A DNA stretch of 8,841 nt from Actinobacteria bacterium UBA3028 (GCA_002367715.1 DFDL01000039.1:32401-41241); one strand, 5' to 3'; shown: positions 1 through 6,647, counted from the first letter of the stretch. Translations and numbers: made by a program. Notes: a model not told the origin generated them from the sequence alone.

Positions 1-1238
1 CCGCCGTAAGCTTTTCTCGTAATTATGGTTATAAGCGGAACCGTAGCCTCACCATATGCATAAAGTAATTTTGCACCGCGGCGAATAATTCCATTCCACT
101 CCTGCTCGGTACCTGGCAAGAAACCTGGGACATCGACAAATGTTATTACTGGAATTCCAAAGGCATCACAGGTTCTAACAAAGCGGGCAGCCTTCTCACT
201 CGCAGAAATATCAAGGGTTCCAGCTAAAGCCTGTGGTTGGTTGGCGACAATTCCTACGGAATGGCCTTCAATGCGCCCAAAGCCAACCAGAATATTTGGC
301 GCATAAAGCGTATGTACTTCGAGAAAATCAGCTTCATCCAAGATCGCTTCAATCAGAACTTTCATGTCATAAGGTTTATTTGGATTATCTGGAATTAGCG
401 AATCAAGCGCGCGATCTGAGGGTGCGATATCTGCGCTCTCAGTTGCTGGAAGTACTGGCGATTCATCCATGTTGTTGCTCGGTAGATATGAGAGAAGTGC
501 TTTGACGTAATCAATTGCATCATCCTCGCTATCGGCAAGATAATGAGAGTTACCAGTCTTAGTGTTGTGTGTCCTGGCGCCACCGAGTTCTTCCATCTCA
601 ACTTCTTCGCCTGTAACCGCCTTAATTACATCTGGTCCAGTAATAAACATCTGCGAGGTCTTATTCACCATAATTACAAAGTCGGTAATCGCAGGTGAGT
701 AGACCGCTCCACCTGCAGTTGGCCCAAGTATTAATGAGATCTGTGGAATTACGCCAGAGGCTTGAACGTTCCGCTTAAAAATTTCACCGTACTGGCTAAG
801 TGAGGCTACGCCCTCTTGAATTCGAGCACCACCAGAATCATTCATTCCTACAATTGGGATTCCACTCTTTAGGGCAAACTCCATAACTTTTACAATTTTC
901 TCACCAACAACTTCACCAAGACTGCCACCAAAAGTTAAAAAATCTTGCGAATAGATTGCGATTGCTCGGCCATCAACTGTTGCATGGCCAGTTATTACAC
1001 CATCACCATAAATACGATTCTTATCCATTCCAAAGTTAGATGAGCGGTGACGAGAGAATGCATCCATCTCAACAAAAGATCCAGCATCGACGAGTCGTTC
1101 AATTCGCTCGCGGGCTGTTAGTTTTCCTTGTGCATGGCGCTTAGCAATTGCCTCAGGAGTTCCGCCATTTTGCGCTTCAAGGCGACGCCGACGCAGATCA
1201 GCAATCTTTCCGGCTGTGGTACGAATATCATCAGTCAC
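1..1238 (-). CDS. Acyl-CoA carboxylase carboxyltransferase (beta) subunit, C-terminus beyond left edge
   Basis: This is the carboxyltransferase subunit of a biotin-dependent acetyl-/propionyl-CoA carboxylase. It moves the carboxyl group from carboxybiotin to an acyl-CoA in the cytoplasm. Reading the minus strand from a GTG start (1238-1236) gives 412 codons open to the left edge; the family is usually about 520 residues, so roughly the last fifth is missing. Visible family segments, in order, are an N-terminal helix with RHAQGKLTARERIERLVD, SQDFLTFGGSLGEVVGEKI, NDSGGARIQEGV, and the oxyanion-hole type segment GPTAGGAVYSPA. The second crotonase-like domain has NQPQALAGTLD, FVDVPGFLPGTEQE and RKAYGG. 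It belongs to the AccD5/PccB group rather than the zinc-finger AccD of E. coli. The residue that separates propionyl- from acetyl-CoA preference in this family follows the last visible glycine by about three positions, so the substrate cannot be decided here. The gene is divergent from birA, which modifies the partner biotin-carrying subunit. The family call is very secure; the exact acyl substrate is open. Confidence 0.95.
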   Translation of the reverse strand, partial: MTDDIRTTAGKIADLRRRRLEAQNGGTPEAIAKRHAQGKLTARERIERLVDAGSFVEMDAFSRHRSSNFGMDKNRIYGDGVITGHATVDGRAIAIYSQDFLTFGGSLGEVVGEKIVKVMEFALKSGIPIVGMNDSGGARIQEGVASLSQYGEIFKRNVQASGVIPQISLILGPTAGGAVYSPAITDFVIMVNKTSQMFITGPDVIKAVTGEEVEMEELGGARTHNTKTGNSHYLADSEDDAIDYVKALLSYLPSNNMDESPVLPATESADIAPSDRALDSLIPDNPNKPYDMKVLIEAILDEADFLEVHTLYAPNILVGFGRIEGHSVGIVANQPQALAGTLDISASEKAARFVRTCDAFGIPVITFVDVPGFLPGTEQEWNGIIRRGAKLLYAYGEATVPLITIITRKAYG

Positions 1239-1244
1239 GGCGGT

Positions 1245-1250
1245 AGATTA
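1245..1250 (-). promoter_or_regulatory. Putative -10 box of the carboxylase gene, leaderless arrangement
   Basis: On the minus strand TAATCT is followed by 6 bases (ACCGCC) and then the GTG start at 1238. This fits an actinobacterial TAnnnT -10 element placed so that transcription begins at or next to the start codon. No Shine-Dalgarno sequence precedes the GTG, which agrees with leaderless translation. No clear -35 box is visible. This is an inference from spacing and motif. Confidence 0.5.
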
Positions 1251-1251
1251 C

Positions 1252-1257
1252 TAGTTT
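1252..1257 (+). promoter_or_regulatory. Possible -10 box for birA-purK-purE
   Basis: TAGTTT lies 15 bases before the birA ATG at 1273, which would give a 5' leader of only about nine bases. It directly abuts the opposite-strand -10 candidate of the carboxylase gene, so the two divergent units would compete for nearly the same DNA in a 34-bp gap. The motif is short and no -35 partner is evident, so this is a weak call. Confidence 0.3.
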
Positions 1258-1272
1258 TAGGCGGTTATTCCT

Positions 1273-2034
1273 ATGAAGCCAGAGTTGCTACAAGAGAGTG
1301 TGATAACCAGCGCATTAAGCGATGGCTACTGGCGAGTATCTGTCTTAGATGAAGTTGATTCAACGCAAAATTATTTACGTGCCAGTAATCCAAATATCGG
1401 AGATCTAATTACTGCCGAGTATCAATCTGAGGGGCGCGGTCGATTGGATCGTAAATTTGAGGCGAAGAAATCTAGCGCGCTGTTATTTTCATTTTTCATT
1501 GAACCGAAGCGAGACAGATCAGAGCTTGGGTTTCTTACTCTTCTAATGGGTGCAACTATTGCGAAAGTTCTAAATGAAATGACCAATACAGATTTATTTG
1601 GCTGCAAATGGCCAAATGATATTTTATGTAATCAACGCAAGATTGCTGGAATCTTGGCTGAGCGAAATGAAACCGGAGTTATCATCGGCGTTGGTATCAA
1701 CGTCAGTACTGAACGCGAGGAATTACCAGTCTCGCACGCATCATCTATCTTTCTTGAAACCGGTCAGAGAATTGATCGCAATTCCTTATTGGCCGCAATA
1801 TTAAATACCTTAAGTCTGCAGCTAAGTGATTGGGAGGCTGGCCTAGATTTGACCGATACCTACCGCAGATTGAGCTCTACCTTGGGCGAGAGCGTGCGCA
1901 TTCTGCTCCCAGGCGGCGCCATTATCGACTCGATAGCCAAAGATATTGATGCAACCGGCGCCCTTCACCTAATCGATGGCCAGATCATCACAGTGGGAGA
2001 TGTAATACATCTGGACAGTAAACTAGCGCAGTGA
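1273..2034 (+). CDS. birA: Biotin--[acetyl-CoA-carboxylase] ligase (BirA, class I, no DNA-binding domain)
   Basis: The enzyme activates biotin with ATP to biotinyl-AMP and transfers it to a lysine of a biotin carrier domain, here presumably the alpha subunit of the acyl-CoA carboxylase whose beta subunit is encoded divergently. The product is 253 residues. It has the ligase core: EVDSTQNYL (27-35), the biotinyl-AMP loop GRGRLDRKF (54-62), KWPNDI (112-117), KIAGILAE (123-130, with the lysine expected to contact biotinyl-AMP) and GVGINV (139-144). A small C-terminal SH3-like domain follows, with RILLPGG near 209-215 and GDVIHL at 242-247. There is no N-terminal winged helix, so it is a ligase only and not a biotin operon repressor like E. 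coli BirA. The ATG at 1273 is chosen because the conserved core begins about 20 residues later. Its stop overlaps the GTG start of purK by 4 bp, indicating one transcript. Confidence 0.95.
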   Translation: MKPELLQESVITSALSDGYWRVSVLDEVDSTQNYLRASNPNIGDLITAEYQSEGRGRLDRKFEAKKSSALLFSFFIEPKRDRSELGFLTLLMGATIAKVLNEMTNTDLFGCKWPNDILCNQRKIAGILAERNETGVIIGVGINVSTEREELPVSHASSIFLETGQRIDRNSLLAAILNTLSLQLSDWEAGLDLTDTYRRLSSTLGESVRILLPGGAIIDSIAKDIDATGALHLIDGQIITVGDVIHLDSKLAQ

Positions 2035-3143
2035 GCTTTCCTAGAGTTGGAGTAATTGGCGCCGGACAACTTGCAAGGATGATGGCAGTACCCGCCAATG
2101 ATCTCGGAATAGATTTCAAAGTCTTTGCCGCGATTGCAGATGATTCGGCTGCTCAAGTCTCACATTTCGTGCTCGGTGATTACACCCAAATAGATTCAGT
2201 ACTGGCATTTGCTAAAGAGTGCGATGTTATTACCTTTGAGCACGAATTAGTGCCGCAGAGCATTATTAAGGCAATTGAAGCCACTGGAATCAAAGTCTTT
2301 CCGCGGGCCGAATCATTTGTCTATTCGCAAAATAAGTTGGAGATGCGGGCGAAAATTTCAGAGCTAAATCTGCCAAATCCCAAGTGGCAGAAGTACGATG
2401 GTGAAAAATTGGAAATTGAATTACCTGTGATTGCAAAGGTCCCAACCGGAGGTTATGACGGGCGTGGGGTATTTGTTATAAATAGCGAGACAGAACTAGC
2501 AGATCTATATGTCAAGACGGGGGTTCTTCTATTAGAGGAGAAACTAAACTTTGATTATGAAATTTCAGTAATGGTCGCCAGGTCACCGCACAACCAGGCA
2601 GCAACTTGGCCAGCAACACTCACAATACAAACTGATGGAATCTGTACCTCAACTGTTACACCAGTTCCAAAAATCTCAGAAGAACTTGCAGCAAAGGTTG
2701 CGAGCGCTGCACTTGAAATTGCCTCTGGAATCTCACTTGTTGGCGTGATGGCAGTTGAAATGTTTGTTTTGGGCAGTGATTTTTACATCAATGAACTTGC
2801 GCTGCGGCCACATAATTCAGGTCACTGGAGTATTGAGGGATCAGAGACCAGTCAATTTGAACAACACCTTCGAGCAATTCTTGATCTACCTCTTGGAAGT
2901 ACGAAGATGCGTGAGAAATTTGCAGTGATGGGTAATGTTTTGGGTGGCGCCAAGAGTGATATGTATCGACCATATCTGCACCTAATGGCGAGAACACCAG
3001 CTCTGAAATTTCATCAATATGGCAAAGCGGTCAGGCCCGGGCGCAAGATTGGGCACGTAACACTTTGCGGTGAAAATCTTCTACAATTACAGGAAGAGAT
3101 TTCTCATGCTGTTGACTACATGAATGGAGTAATTGATGAGTGA
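2031..3143 (+). CDS. purK: 5-(carboxyamino)imidazole ribonucleotide synthase, PurK
   Basis: This ATP-grasp enzyme of purine biosynthesis makes N5-CAIR from AIR, bicarbonate and ATP; PurE, encoded next, uses the product. The 370-residue length is normal. It starts with a Rossmann-like nucleotide loop VGVIGAGQLARMM (6-18) and EHELVP (70-75). The ATP-grasp domain carries the glycine-rich loop PTGGYDGRG (138-146) and LLLEEKLNFDYEISVMV (166-182). The metal/ATP-binding stretch NELALRPHNSGHW (254-266) is typical of PurK, followed by SQFEQHLRA (274-282). The small C-terminal domain contains GKAVRPGRKIGHVT (331-344). The GTG at 2031 is chosen because it overlaps the birA stop (GTGA) and lies just before the nucleotide loop. 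No strong ribosome site precedes it, so translational coupling to birA is likely. The gene overlaps purE by 8 bp. Confidence 0.97.
   Translation: MSFPRVGVIGAGQLARMMAVPANDLGIDFKVFAAIADDSAAQVSHFVLGDYTQIDSVLAFAKECDVITFEHELVPQSIIKAIEATGIKVFPRAESFVYSQNKLEMRAKISELNLPNPKWQKYDGEKLEIELPVIAKVPTGGYDGRGVFVINSETELADLYVKTGVLLLEEKLNFDYEISVMVARSPHNQAATWPATLTIQTDGICTSTVTPVPKISEELAAKVASAALEIASGISLVGVMAVEMFVLGSDFYINELALRPHNSGHWSIEGSETSQFEQHLRAILDLPLGSTKMREKFAVMGNVLGGAKSDMYRPYLHLMARTPALKFHQYGKAVRPGRKIGHVTLCGENLLQLQEEISHAVDYMNGVIDE
3126..3129 (+). promoter_or_regulatory. Ribosome binding site that decides the purE start
   Basis: GGAG lies 6 bases before the ATG at 3136 but only 3 bases before the upstream in-frame TTG at 3133. 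The spacing favours the ATG, which also gives the usual short N-terminus before the GSDSDWP motif. The site sits inside the end of purK. Confidence 0.65.
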
Positions 3144-3642
3144 TGTAGCAATAATTATGGGATCAGATTCGGATTGGCCAATCATGGAAGAGGCAGCGAA
3201 GATATTGGATTCTCTTGATATTTCTTACTCTGCTGAAGTTATCTCAGCTCACCGGATGCCAGATGAGATGGTCGAATTCGCAAAAAGTGCGAAGAGCGCA
3301 GGTTATAAAGTAATAATTGCCGGAGCTGGAGGCGCAGCCCATCTACCAGGAATGGTCGCATCATTGACGACACTTCCTGTAATTGGAGTTCCGGTACCAC
3401 TTAAAAATTTGGATGGAATGGATTCGCTACTCTCAATAGTTCAAATGCCAGCAGGAATTCCGGTTGCAACAGTCGGGATTGGAAATGCTAAAAATGCAGC
3501 CTTGCTAGCTGCCAGGATCTTAGGCATCGGCAGCGAGGTAATTTCAGATCAGGTAGCAGCTGAGCTCGCTAAATTAAATGCAGAAGCAAAGTCCAAGAGT
3601 GCAAATCTAAATTCACGGAGAAATCAAAAGACTGGCTTTTAA
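3136..3642 (+). CDS. purE: N5-carboxyaminoimidazole ribonucleotide mutase, PurE class I
   Basis: PurE rearranges N5-CAIR to CAIR, the step after PurK in de novo purine synthesis; it normally works as an octamer in the cytoplasm. The ATG start gives 168 residues, close to family length. Signature motifs are GSDSDWP (9-15, phosphate and substrate binding), SAHRMP (37-42, with His39 as the expected catalytic histidine), and AGAGGAAHLPGMVAS followed by GVPVPLKNLDGMDSLLSIVQMP, which form the active-site rim. The presence of a neighbouring purK and the SAHR motif support class I (N5-CAIR mutase) rather than a class II AIR carboxylase. The last ~18 residues are polar and basic (KSKSANLNSRRNQKTGF) and look like a disordered tail. 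Overlap with purK indicates co-transcription. Confidence 0.97.
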   Translation: MSDVAIIMGSDSDWPIMEEAAKILDSLDISYSAEVISAHRMPDEMVEFAKSAKSAGYKVIIAGAGGAAHLPGMVASLTTLPVIGVPVPLKNLDGMDSLLSIVQMPAGIPVATVGIGNAKNAALLAARILGIGSEVISDQVAAELAKLNAEAKSKSANLNSRRNQKTGF

Positions 3643-3667
3643 TTTACATTCACTCAAAATTTAGGAA
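3643..3667 (+). other. Short gap between purE and the transporter gene
   Basis: These 25 AT-rich bases hold no stem-loop that could act as a terminator. CAAAAT at 3655-3660 sits 7 bases before the GTG and could be a poor -10 box for leaderless expression. Otherwise read-through from birA-purK-purE is the simplest reading. Confidence 0.35.
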
Positions 3668-4897
3668 GTGATCGAAACGCTAACGTTAGAAGAGCACCAA
3701 CGTAAAGTTGTTCGAGTCTTAGGTCTGGCTCAAGTATTAAATGGCATTGGTGTCGCTGGAACTGTTGCGGCAGGCTCACTTCTAGTTTCTTCAATTACTA
3801 AATCAGATGGCCTATCTGGACTAGCTCAAACAACTTCAGTTCTGGGCGCAGCAGTTATGGCACTTCCACTTGCACGCTTAACTCAGAGAGGTGGCCGTCG
3901 CCTCGCACTCTCATTCGGATATTCAATGGGAGTTATCGGCGCTGGCGTAGCAATTTTTGGTGGCGCACAGCGCAATCTCTTCTTCATGTTGTTAGGTGCA
4001 TTTATGGTTGGCGCGGCATCTGCTTCTGGATATCAGGCCAGATTTGCGGCAATAGATTTATCAACATCCGAGAATCGATCTAAAAACTTATCCTTTGTAG
4101 TCTGGGGTTCCACAATTGGAGCAGTTGCTGGACCGAATTTAATGGAACCCTCTGGAAAATTTGCCGAGTTTCTTGGATTACCGGCGCTAGTTGGACCATA
4201 TTTAATTGCCGCTGCCTCATTGTTATTTGCCGTTGTAGTAATCCAACTATTTTTAAAACCAGATCCCTATCTCACCGCAAATCGCGCAGCTGATGGAATC
4301 TCTCAGCGAAAGCATGATAGTACTCGAACTACGCTATCTCATATTCGAAAGTATCCAAAGGCGCTATTTGCAATTGCAGCAGTTGCAACTGGCCATCTCG
4401 CAATGGTTTCGATAATGGTGATGACACCAGTACATATGGCGCACTTTGATATTACCCTTCGAATTATTGGTTTTGTTATCAGCATCCACGTTCTTGGAAT
4501 GTATGCCTTCTCGCCAATTGTCGGTGCAATCAGCGACAAAATCGGTCGCATAAAGACAATTCAAATTGGCGTGGCAATTCTTATTGCCTCGGCGCTAATT
4601 TCAGGTTTGGCACCTGATAATGAATCTTTTATTCTTGGAATCGGGTTATTTCTGTTGGGACTAGGTTGGTCCTTCACGCTAATTGCAGGTTCAACGCTAC
4701 TTTCAGAGTCAGTGAGTATTGATATGCGACCCTCTTCGCAAGGAGCTAGCGACTTGGTAATGAATTTAATGGGAGCCGGGGGCGCAGCAGTTGGCGGCGT
4801 TATTATCGGCCTATTCTCCTTTGAAATTCTCTGCTTTGCGACAGCCTTGGTAGTTCTAGCACTTGGTATCTGGTCGCTAAAACTTAAAGCAAATTAA
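3668..4897 (+). CDS. MFS transporter, 12 predicted helices, substrate unknown
   Basis: This is an inner-membrane secondary transporter of the major facilitator superfamily, 409 residues. About twelve hydrophobic segments are seen, near residues 18-40, 51-70, 79-99, 103-125, 141-158, 177-196, 232-256, 266-288, 297-314, 320-345, 362-383 and 385-405. A hydrophilic loop around 197-230 separates the two six-helix halves. The helix 2-3 loop reads ARLTQRGGRRLAL, and the equivalent loop in the second half reads GAISDKIGRIKTI, a good match to MFS motif A. Helix 7 ends in VMTPVHMAHF and helix 8 carries ISIHVLGMYAFSP, resembling drug/metabolite efflux-type members, but no substrate can be assigned. The GTG start is followed directly by a plausible cytoplasmic N-terminus. 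AGGA lies only one base before it, too close for a standard ribosome site, so the start is less certain. The gene sits 25 bp after purE on the same strand and may be read through from that operon. Confidence 0.88.
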   Translation: MIETLTLEEHQRKVVRVLGLAQVLNGIGVAGTVAAGSLLVSSITKSDGLSGLAQTTSVLGAAVMALPLARLTQRGGRRLALSFGYSMGVIGAGVAIFGGAQRNLFFMLLGAFMVGAASASGYQARFAAIDLSTSENRSKNLSFVVWGSTIGAVAGPNLMEPSGKFAEFLGLPALVGPYLIAAASLLFAVVVIQLFLKPDPYLTANRAADGISQRKHDSTRTTLSHIRKYPKALFAIAAVATGHLAMVSIMVMTPVHMAHFDITLRIIGFVISIHVLGMYAFSPIVGAISDKIGRIKTIQIGVAILIASALISGLAPDNESFILGIGLFLLGLGWSFTLIAGSTLLSESVSIDMRPSSQGASDLVMNLMGAGGAAVGGVIIGLFSFEILCFATALVVLALGIWSLKLKAN

Positions 4898-4902
4898 TTA
4901 TT

Positions 4903-5340
4903 TTATCTCTGCTTCCGATATTCAATTGCAGGACATCGATCCATTACTGTTAATAGGCCAGCGTCTTTAGCTCGATTAATAGCCTCAAGATCTATTACAT
5001 CTAGCTGTAACCAAACTGCTTTAGCGCCGATTGCAATCGCTTCATCTACAGCTTTGCCAACTAAATTTGAATTTACAAAGCAGTCAACAACATCAATCGG
5101 TACGGGAATTTCACTAAGTGTTTTGTAGCCAATTTCGCCATGAACAATTTCGGCGCGAGGATGAACCGGGATAATTTTATGTCCCTTATCCTGAAGTAAT
5201 TTTGCAACACCAAAGGCTGCCCGTTCTGGATTGTTGCCAAGCCCAACGATTGCCCAAGTTTTTAGCGCAAGGACACTTTTAATATCTTCTTCCTGGCTAA
5301 TTTGTGCGCCCAAGTGCTCTAAATTTCCATCCTGCTGCAA
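4903..5340 (-). CDS. CoA-binding domain protein, YccU type
   Basis: This is a small cytoplasmic protein made of one Rossmann-type CoA-binding domain, as found in E. coli YccU and in the N-terminal part of succinyl-CoA synthetase alpha-like proteins. The physiological role of the family is not established. Visible motifs are TWAIVGLGNNPERAAFGVAKLL (28-49, the nucleotide/CoA loop), HKIIPVHPRAE (54-64), IDVVDCFVN (82-90), GAKAVWLQLDV (105-115) and a C-terminal VMDRCPAIE (132-140) with the conserved cysteine. The reading frame starts at a TTG (5340), giving 145 residues and a 44-bp overlap with the upstream dehydrogenase gene. A second TTG at 5313 would give 136 residues, nearer the usual length, and a 17-bp overlap. 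The upstream frame offers no ATG or GTG. It is probably co-transcribed with the dehydrogenase. The family call is secure; start and function are not. Confidence 0.88.
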   Translation of the reverse strand: MQQDGNLEHLGAQISQEEDIKSVLALKTWAIVGLGNNPERAAFGVAKLLQDKGHKIIPVHPRAEIVHGEIGYKTLSEIPVPIDVVDCFVNSNLVGKAVDEAIAIGAKAVWLQLDVIDLEAINRAKDAGLLTVMDRCPAIEYRKQR

Positions 5341-6607
5341 TCCAGGCGCTGCGATCTAGGGCATTTCGGCCATCAATCATTATTGGATTAGTTACAAGTG
5401 ATTTGACTTTTTTTGGATCTAATTCGCGGTATATCTTCCATTCAGTTAAGTGCAACACTATCTCTGCGCCTTTAAGTGCATCTTCAATATTCTCCGCAAA
5501 TCCAAGTGCCGGAAAGCGTCGCCTGGCTGGTTCGATCGCCTTTGGATCATGAATAGTTACAACGGCGCCTGCTGCCGCAATTTGTGCAGCAATATCTAGC
5601 GCAGGAGAGTCTCTGACATCATCACTATCTGGCTTGAAGGCAGCGCCAAGAATTGTAATTTTCTTCCCAGTTAAGTCATCTGATAAATCTTTTCGCACAA
5701 GTTCAATAACACGAGTTCGCGCACGGAGATTAATTGAGTCAATCTCACGCAAAAATTCTAGAGCTTGATCGGCGCCAAGTTCTCCTGCTCTAGCCATGAA
5801 TGCTCGAATATCTTTTGGTAGACAGCCGCCACCAAAGCCAATACCAGCTTGCAAGAATTTACTTCCGATCCTTGGGTCATAGCCGATAGCTTTTGCTAGA
5901 ACTGTTACATCCCCGCCAGCAGCTTCGCATATTTCTGCCATCGCATTAATAAATGAGATCTTTGTTGCAAGAAAGGAGTTCGCTGCAACTTTTACTAGCT
6001 CAGATGTTGGTAGATTAGCGCGGACCCAAGGCGTATTCTGCGCCAAGTTAATCTCATAAACTTCTTTTAATTTAGCTTCAGCTTCATCACTAGTAACCCC
6101 GACCACTAGTCGATTTGGGCGAAGGGTATCCTCAACTGCAAAACCCTCGCGCAAAAATTCTGGATTCCAGGCTAGATCTACCTGCGGATTTGTTTTTAAC
6201 AATCGCTCGCGCAATCGCGCAGCGGTTCCAACTGGGACTGTGGATTTACCGACTACAAGTGAGCCTGGCTTAGCAACTGGCGCAATTGCATCCAGAGCGG
6301 CATCAACATATTTAAGGTCGGCTGCGAGTGAGCCCGCGCTCTGTGGTGTGCCTACACAGATAAAGTGAAGGTCGGCATCTCCTGCTTTGGAGATATCTGT
6401 ACTAAAACTCAGGCGACCTGATGCAATCTCACGTTGCAACATATCTTCTAAATCTGGTTCGTAAAATGGAACCTTTCCGCTATTTAACTCTGCGATTTTT
6501 TCACTATCTACATCGATCCCAATTACCTCGTGGCCCATTGAAGACATACAGGCGGCATGAGTCGCACCAAGATATCCAGTGCCTATTACGGAAACTTTAA
6601 GCTTCAT
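5297..6607 (-). CDS. UDP-glucose 6-dehydrogenase
   Basis: This NAD-dependent enzyme oxidises UDP-glucose (or a related UDP-sugar) twice to the uronic acid, UDP-glucuronate, a precursor for surface polysaccharides. The ATG at 6607 gives 436 residues, normal for the family, and puts the NAD-binding loop VIGTGYLG at residues 7-14. An in-frame upstream extension to 6703 would run into the divergent glycosyltransferase gene and is not supported. Other signatures are GTPQS (86-90), KSTVPVGT (121-128), NPEFLREG (148-155), ELVKVAANSFLATKISFIN (203-221, with Lys206 and Asn210) and the catalytic-cysteine segment GFGGGCLPKD (257-266, Cys262). The C-terminal domain has ILGAAFKPDSDDVRDSP, then LTEWKIYRELD. 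Promoter spacing also supports the 6607 start. It is divergent from a glycosyltransferase that could use its product. UDP-ManNAc dehydrogenase is a less likely alternative. Confidence 0.95.
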   Translation of the reverse strand: MKLKVSVIGTGYLGATHAACMSSMGHEVIGIDVDSEKIAELNSGKVPFYEPDLEDMLQREIASGRLSFSTDISKAGDADLHFICVGTPQSAGSLAADLKYVDAALDAIAPVAKPGSLVVGKSTVPVGTAARLRERLLKTNPQVDLAWNPEFLREGFAVEDTLRPNRLVVGVTSDEAEAKLKEVYEINLAQNTPWVRANLPTSELVKVAANSFLATKISFINAMAEICEAAGGDVTVLAKAIGYDPRIGSKFLQAGIGFGGGCLPKDIRAFMARAGELGADQALEFLREIDSINLRARTRVIELVRKDLSDDLTGKKITILGAAFKPDSDDVRDSPALDIAAQIAAAGAVVTIHDPKAIEPARRRFPALGFAENIEDALKGAEIVLHLTEWKIYRELDPKKVKSLVTNPIMIDGRNALDRSAWIAAGWKFRALGRTN

Positions 6608-6614
6608 TTGCCCG

Positions 6615-6620
6615 ATACTA
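6615..6620 (-). promoter_or_regulatory. Putative -10 box of the UDP-glucose dehydrogenase gene, leaderless
   Basis: On the minus strand TAGTAT is followed by 7 bases (CGGGCAA) and then the ATG at 6607. This matches an actinobacterial TAnnnT -10 box with transcription beginning at the start codon. No Shine-Dalgarno sequence is present, and no clear -35 box is seen. It supports the 6607 start over longer upstream alternatives. Confidence 0.55.
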
Positions 6621-6628
6621 GCGGGATG

Positions 6629-6642
6629 TAACGCTACCGTTA
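6629..6642. repeat. Inverted repeat in the divergent promoter region
   Basis: TAACG-CTAC-CGTTA is a perfect dyad with 5-base arms. It covers the -10 candidate of the glycosyltransferase gene and lies at the -35 distance from the -10 candidate of the dehydrogenase gene, so it is placed where one regulator could act on both. Dyads of this size are expected several times by chance in a window of this length, so an operator role is only a suggestion. Confidence 0.25.
6635..6640 (+). promoter_or_regulatory. Possible -10 box of the glycosyltransferase gene, leaderless
   Basis: TACCGT is followed by 7 bases (TAGAGAT) and the ATG at 6648. It fits the TAnnnT pattern and the leaderless spacing seen for the divergent dehydrogenase gene, although positions 3-5 are a poor match to TATAAT. 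AGAG lies just 2 bases before the ATG, too close to be a normal ribosome site. Confidence 0.4.
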
Positions 6643-6647
6643 GAGAT

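Noticed and set aside
233..505. Plus-strand open frame opposite the carboxylase gene
   Set aside because: It lies fully antisense to the conserved carboxyltransferase, its product has no recognisable domain, and its composition follows the opposite strand.
1128..1352. Plus-strand frame crossing the carboxylase/birA gap
   Set aside because: It runs through the start of one gene and the start of the other in a different frame. It has no family features, and both overlapped genes are clearly conserved.
3680..3689. Perfect palindrome CTAACGTTAG near the transporter start, sharing half-sites with the dyad at 6629-6642
   Set aside because: About nine 10-bp palindromes are expected by chance in this length, the spacer differs from the other dyad, and it is within coding sequence.
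5304..5552. Plus-strand frame opposite the dehydrogenase C-terminus
   Set aside because: It is a shadow of the UDP-glucose dehydrogenase reading frame with no domain of its own.
5558..5830. GGGCLPKD in place of the textbook GGSCFPKD around the catalytic cysteine of the dehydrogenase (segment ending near 5830)
   Set aside because: The cysteine, lysine and aspartate are kept, and this variant is, to my knowledge, usual in actinobacterial members, so it is not evidence of lost activity.
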